The notes beneath the pieces were generated by a model. That model had not been told where the DNA came from. It did not search any database and saw only the letters and a program-made list of their open reading frames with translations. Position numbers and translations under genes: made by a program. From Chloroflexia bacterium (GTDB lineage: Bacteria > Chloroflexota > Chloroflexia > Thermomicrobiales > JALYUS01), in NCBI GenBank assembly GCA_025928215.1, contig JAICJW010000153.1, forward strand, positions 1 to 9,526: a DNA stretch of 9,526 bases, read 5' to 3'. Below are positions 6,903 to 9,526 of the stretch, piece after piece (the stretch's first letter is position 1; every line of letters begins with the position of its first letter).

Positions 6903-6904
6903 GT
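6900..6904 (+). promoter_or_regulatory. Probable pyrK ribosome binding site formed by the end of element B
   Basis: GAGGT at 6900-6904 is the best anti-Shine-Dalgarno match before pyrK, 6 nt ahead of the GTG at 6911. Its first three bases are the terminal GAG of the repeat element's right inverted end (GTGAG, 6898-6902). Pairing of the two element ends (CTCAC 6776-6780 with GTGAG 6898-6902) would partly mask it. The site is seen in the sequence, but its control by the element is an inference. Confidence 0.5.
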
Positions 6905-6910
6905 AGACCC

Positions 6911-7699
6911 GTGCAGACATTCACCGCCCCGATTATCGAGAATGAGCCTGCCGGGCGCGGGAGCGTGGTGCTGCGGGTGCGGCTGCCGCACACGGTGGCG
7001 ACGCAGGCGCGGGCGGGGCAGTTCGTCCATATCCGCACGGCGGGCAATACGGATCAATGGGATCCGCTCTTGCGCCGCCCGATGTCCCTTCTGCGGGTGG
7101 ACCCGGCAACGGATGAAGGGCTGATCCTCGTGCAGAACGTCGGGCGTGGCTCGGCGTGGCTGCTGGAGCGGAGAGCGGGCGAGACGCTCGATCTCCTCGC
7201 GCCGCTCGGTAGTGCCTTCACGGTCGCCGGCAATCAGCGGCATCTCTTGATGGTCGCGGGGGGAGTTGGCATCGCGCCGCTGGTGATGCTCGCGGACGAG
7301 GAACTACCGAAGGGCGCGGAGATCGTGCTGCTGATCGGCACACAGACGGCGGAGAAGCATCTGCCCCTCCATTACCTGCCCGAGCAGGTCGAGGTGATCC
7401 GCGCGACAGACGATGGCACGCTCGGGCATCACGGCTTCGTGACGGATTTGATGCCAGAATATCTGGATTGGGCGGATGGCGTCTTCGCCTGTGGGCCGAA
7501 CCCGATGTTCCGCTCGTTACGCGCGAAGGTGCAGCAACATCGGGGCGTACGCACGCCGCCCGTGCAGATCTGTATCGAGCAGCAGATGGGGTGCGGGATG
7601 GGCGTCTGCCTCGGCTGTGTGGTCGAGACGAAACATGGCTACGAGCGCACCTGCACCGAAGGGCCGGTGTTTCAGATGGAGGCGCTGACATGGTCGTGA
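6911..7699 (+). CDS. pyrK: Dihydroorotate dehydrogenase B, electron-transfer (FAD/2Fe-2S) subunit
   Basis: PyrK passes electrons from the FMN of PyrD through a 2Fe-2S cluster and FAD to NAD+. The 262-residue product has the ferredoxin-reductase layout. An N-terminal FAD-binding barrel carries RRPMS (residues 55-59). A nucleotide-binding domain has GGVGIAPL (117-124) and ACGPNPM (193-199). The C-terminal cluster motif has cysteines 228, 233, 236 and 248 (MGCGMGVCLGC, then RTCTEGPVF), the four ligands expected for PyrK. The start is GTG 6911, giving the MQTFTAPIIENE N-terminus typical of the family. It follows the palindromic element in the carB-pyrK gap and overlaps pyrD by 10 nt, as expected for subunits of one complex. 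Confidence 0.95.
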   Translation: MQTFTAPIIENEPAGRGSVVLRVRLPHTVATQARAGQFVHIRTAGNTDQWDPLLRRPMSLLRVDPATDEGLILVQNVGRGSAWLLERRAGETLDLLAPLGSAFTVAGNQRHLLMVAGGVGIAPLVMLADEELPKGAEIVLLIGTQTAEKHLPLHYLPEQVEVIRATDDGTLGHHGFVTDLMPEYLDWADGVFACGPNPMFRSLRAKVQQHRGVRTPPVQICIEQQMGCGMGVCLGCVVETKHGYERTCTEGPVFQMEALTWS

Positions 7700-8697
7700 A
7701 TCTCGCCACCGATCTCGCGCCGCGTAACCCGCGCGAACTCGTCGTATCCAATCCAATCCTCGTCGCCTCCGGGACGTTCGGCTACGGGATCGAGTATGCG
7801 CGGATTATGGATATCCAACGGCTCGGCGGTATTGTCTCGAAGGGGACGACGCTCCGGCCACGCAAGGGAAATCCGATGCCCCGGATCGCCGAGACACACG
7901 CGGGTATGCTGAACAGCATCGGCCTCCAGAACCCCGGCATCCACGAAACGATCCGTAAGTATGCGCCGATCTGGGAGCGATGGCAGACAAAGGTGATCGT
8001 CAATATCAGCGGCGAGCATGTGGATGACTACGCGGAAATGGCGCGCTTGCTGGATGAAGCGCTGGGGATCGCGGGTATCGAAGTCAATATCTCCTGCCCC
8101 AATGTGGATGTCGGCGGCATGCAGTTTGGCGTGGATTGTGTGATGGCCGGAGAGGTCACGGCGGCCGTCCGTGCCAATACGACCTTGCCCGTGCTCGTCA
8201 AACTTTCACCAAATGTTACAGATATTGTGGTAATTGCGGAATCTGTCGTCGCGGCGGGGGCGGACGCGATCACGCTCATCAATACGCTGAAGGGGATGCG
8301 GATTGACACGAAACGCCGCCGCCCGATCCTGACGACGGGCGGGGGTGGCCTCTCCGGCCCGGCGGTGAAGCCCGTCGCACTCTGGATGACCGCGCAGGTG
8401 GCGCAGGCGGTCGCGGTGCCGGTCGTCGGAATCGGCGGCATCGCGACGATCGAGGACGCGCTGGAATTCTTCATGGCGGGCGCGACGGCGGTGCAGGTCG
8501 GCACGGCCTCCTTCGTCAATCCGCATGCCGCGCTCGATGTGCTGGATGGGCTGGCGGCATGGCTCGATGCGGAAGGGCTGAATTCGCTCAATGAGATTAT
8601 CGGCGTCGCGCTGCCCGGCCCGATGCCGCTCCGCACAACCGCCCCGACCGCCGCCGACGAGGCCGATCTGGTGGCGATGCTCCGCACCGATGATTGA
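7690..8697 (+). CDS. pyrD: Dihydroorotate dehydrogenase B (NAD+), catalytic subunit
   Basis: This FMN enzyme oxidises dihydroorotate to orotate in the cytoplasm. The product is 335 residues with the class 1 TIM-barrel motifs: SGTFGYG (27-33), SKGTT (Lys51), LNSIGLQN (74-81), the catalytic-base cysteine in NISCPNV (Cys136), KLSPN (Lys171), GGLSGPA and the phosphate-binding GIGGI. The cysteine base and the adjacent pyrK place it in class 1B rather than the membrane-bound class 2. ATG 7690 was chosen because GGAGG (7678-7682) lies 7 nt upstream; the alternative GTG at 7696 would form a GTGA overlap with the pyrK stop. The frame is open farther upstream inside pyrK, but that part is not PyrD-like. 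Codons for residues 171-184 (about 8200-8241) are markedly AT-rich compared with the rest. Confidence 0.96.
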   Translation: MVVNLATDLAPRNPRELVVSNPILVASGTFGYGIEYARIMDIQRLGGIVSKGTTLRPRKGNPMPRIAETHAGMLNSIGLQNPGIHETIRKYAPIWERWQTKVIVNISGEHVDDYAEMARLLDEALGIAGIEVNISCPNVDVGGMQFGVDCVMAGEVTAAVRANTTLPVLVKLSPNVTDIVVIAESVVAAGADAITLINTLKGMRIDTKRRRPILTTGGGGLSGPAVKPVALWMTAQVAQAVAVPVVGIGGIATIEDALEFFMAGATAVQVGTASFVNPHAALDVLDGLAAWLDAEGLNSLNEIIGVALPGPMPLRTTAPTAADEADLVAMLRTDD

Positions 8698-8730
8698 TCT
8701 GCGCTCTCGGCGGTGGGGATGGTGACGCCG

Positions 8731-9219
8731 ATGGCCCATATCGCAGTTCGGCGCATCCAGTCCGGTGATTATGAGGCATTGCGGATGCTCGATGACGCGG
8801 TGATGCGCTACAGCGCCCGTGCCTTCCTCGGCTTCGATTGGGACAGCGCATCGTCGGAACGGCGCGAGGAGCAGCGGGCGATCACGCCGGATATCTTCGC
8901 GTTCTATCTGCACACAGCGTGCTCGTTTGTCGCGGAAGATGACGAGATGATCGTCGGCTACGTGCTCGCGCAACCGCTCCGGCATTTTGATCTGGAACCG
9001 CTCGCGGTCTGGGTCGAGGACATCTCCGTCCACCCGAGTCATCACCGGCGCGGCATCGCCAGCGCACTCTACCGGACGTTGCACGATTGGGGTCAGTCAG
9101 CGGGGGCGACGGCAATTCTGGCGGGAATCCATGTGGACAATGCGGCGTCCCTGGCGATGCATCGGCATGTCGGGTTCGACCTCTACGAATCGCGAACGGC
9201 CGTCTGGCGGCTTGATTGA
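8731..9219 (+). CDS. GNAT-family N-acetyltransferase
   Basis: This 162-residue protein has the acetyl-CoA-binding core of the GNAT superfamily. Motif A is WVEDISVHPSHHRRGIASAL (94-113), with the RRGIA pyrophosphate-binding turn, and motif B is NAASLAMHRHVGF (137-149), as in RimI-like and small-molecule acetyltransferases. The start is set at ATG 8731, because IAVRRIQSGDYEAL right after it is the usual first strand and helix. ATG 8719 or GTG 8713 in the same frame would add 4 or 6 residues. GGTGA (8721-8725) is a modest ribosome binding site for 8731. The gene lies 33 nt after pyrD and 17 nt before pyrE, so it is probably co-transcribed. Its substrate cannot be predicted, and no role in pyrimidine synthesis is known for such proteins. 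Confidence 0.85.
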   Translation: MAHIAVRRIQSGDYEALRMLDDAVMRYSARAFLGFDWDSASSERREEQRAITPDIFAFYLHTACSFVAEDDEMIVGYVLAQPLRHFDLEPLAVWVEDISVHPSHHRRGIASALYRTLHDWGQSAGATAILAGIHVDNAASLAMHRHVGFDLYESRTAVWRLD

Positions 9220-9236
9220 TGGGGAAGGGAAAACAC

Positions 9237-9526
9237 GTGAGTGAACCAACGGCGGGTGAGGTATTGCGGCAAGCCGGGGCGATCAAGCAGGGGCATTTCC
9301 TCTTCTCATCCGGGTTACATGGCGATACATATGTCGAGAAGTTCGATTTGCTCCGTAACCCACGGGCGACCGAGCAGATCTGCGGCGGGTTCGTTCGTGC
9401 CTTCGCCGGTGCGGATGTGGATGTCGTCGCCGGACCGACGACGGGCGGTATCCTGCTCGCCTTCGAGACGGCGCGGCAACTCGGCGTCGCGGCGGCGTAC
9501 GCGGAGCGGGAAGGCGAAACGGGCCG
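9237..9526 (+). CDS. pyrE: Orotate phosphoribosyltransferase (3'-truncated by window edge)
   Basis: PyrE joins orotate and PRPP to form OMP. The first 96 codons are present and the frame is open to the window end. The start is GTG 9237 (MSEPTAGEVLRQAGAI), with AAGGGA at 9225-9230 six nt upstream. Recognisable segments are the substrate-binding HFLFSSGLHGDTYVEKF (20-36), VVAGPTTGGILLAFE (63-77) and AYAERE (87-92). The PRPP-binding loop normally found near residue 120 would lie beyond the window. It follows the acetyltransferase gene by 17 nt. Confidence 0.93.
   Translation, partial: MSEPTAGEVLRQAGAIKQGHFLFSSGLHGDTYVEKFDLLRNPRATEQICGGFVRAFAGADVDVVAGPTTGGILLAFETARQLGVAAAYAEREGETG

Overview
This window is a stretch of bacterial chromosome carrying most of a de novo pyrimidine (UMP) biosynthesis operon. 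All genes are on the + strand, tightly packed and at several joints overlapping. The DNA is GC-rich (roughly two thirds G+C by eye) with strongly GC-biased third codon positions, which is why long meaningless ORFs appear on the opposite strand. The gene content (type I dihydroorotase, separate carA and carB, class 1B pyrK-pyrD) and the CTCACCCCC-type palindromic repeats would fit a high-GC Chloroflexota/Thermomicrobia-like bacterium. That placement is an inference and no single sequence here proves it.

Layout from left to right: pyrC (3' part, start outside the window); carA, joined to it by an ATGA overlap; a 121-bp gap with a possible internal promoter; a 2H phosphoesterase (2'-5' RNA ligase/LigT-like) gene; carB; a 136-bp gap filled by a palindromic repeat element; pyrK; pyrD, overlapping pyrK by 10 nt; a GNAT-family acetyltransferase; and the first 96 codons of pyrE, cut by the window end. 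CarA and CarB make carbamoyl phosphate. PyrC closes carbamoyl aspartate to dihydroorotate. PyrD/PyrK oxidise dihydroorotate to orotate using NAD+. PyrE attaches PRPP-derived ribose phosphate to form OMP. The aspartate transcarbamoylase (pyrB) and OMP decarboxylase (pyrF) steps are not in the window.

The most interesting feature is inside carB. A GC-rich palindromic repeat of about 160-172 bp (5255-5426), bounded by CTCACCCCC/GGGGGTGAG inverted ends, lies in frame in the coding sequence. It adds about 61 residues of Pro/Gly/Ala-rich sequence to a short turn of the second half of the enzyme. The homologous turn in the first half of the same protein has no insertion, and all expected ATP-grasp residues before and after it are intact. 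A second member of the same family (6776-6902), with a perfect 26-bp palindrome, fills the carB-pyrK gap and ends in the probable pyrK ribosome binding site. The operon therefore holds one translated copy and one possibly regulatory copy of the same small palindromic element, comparable in principle to the protein-coding palindromic elements known from Rickettsia.

Two genes with no known part in pyrimidine synthesis, the 2H phosphoesterase between carA and carB and the GNAT enzyme between pyrD and pyrE, are embedded in the operon and are the other points worth following up.
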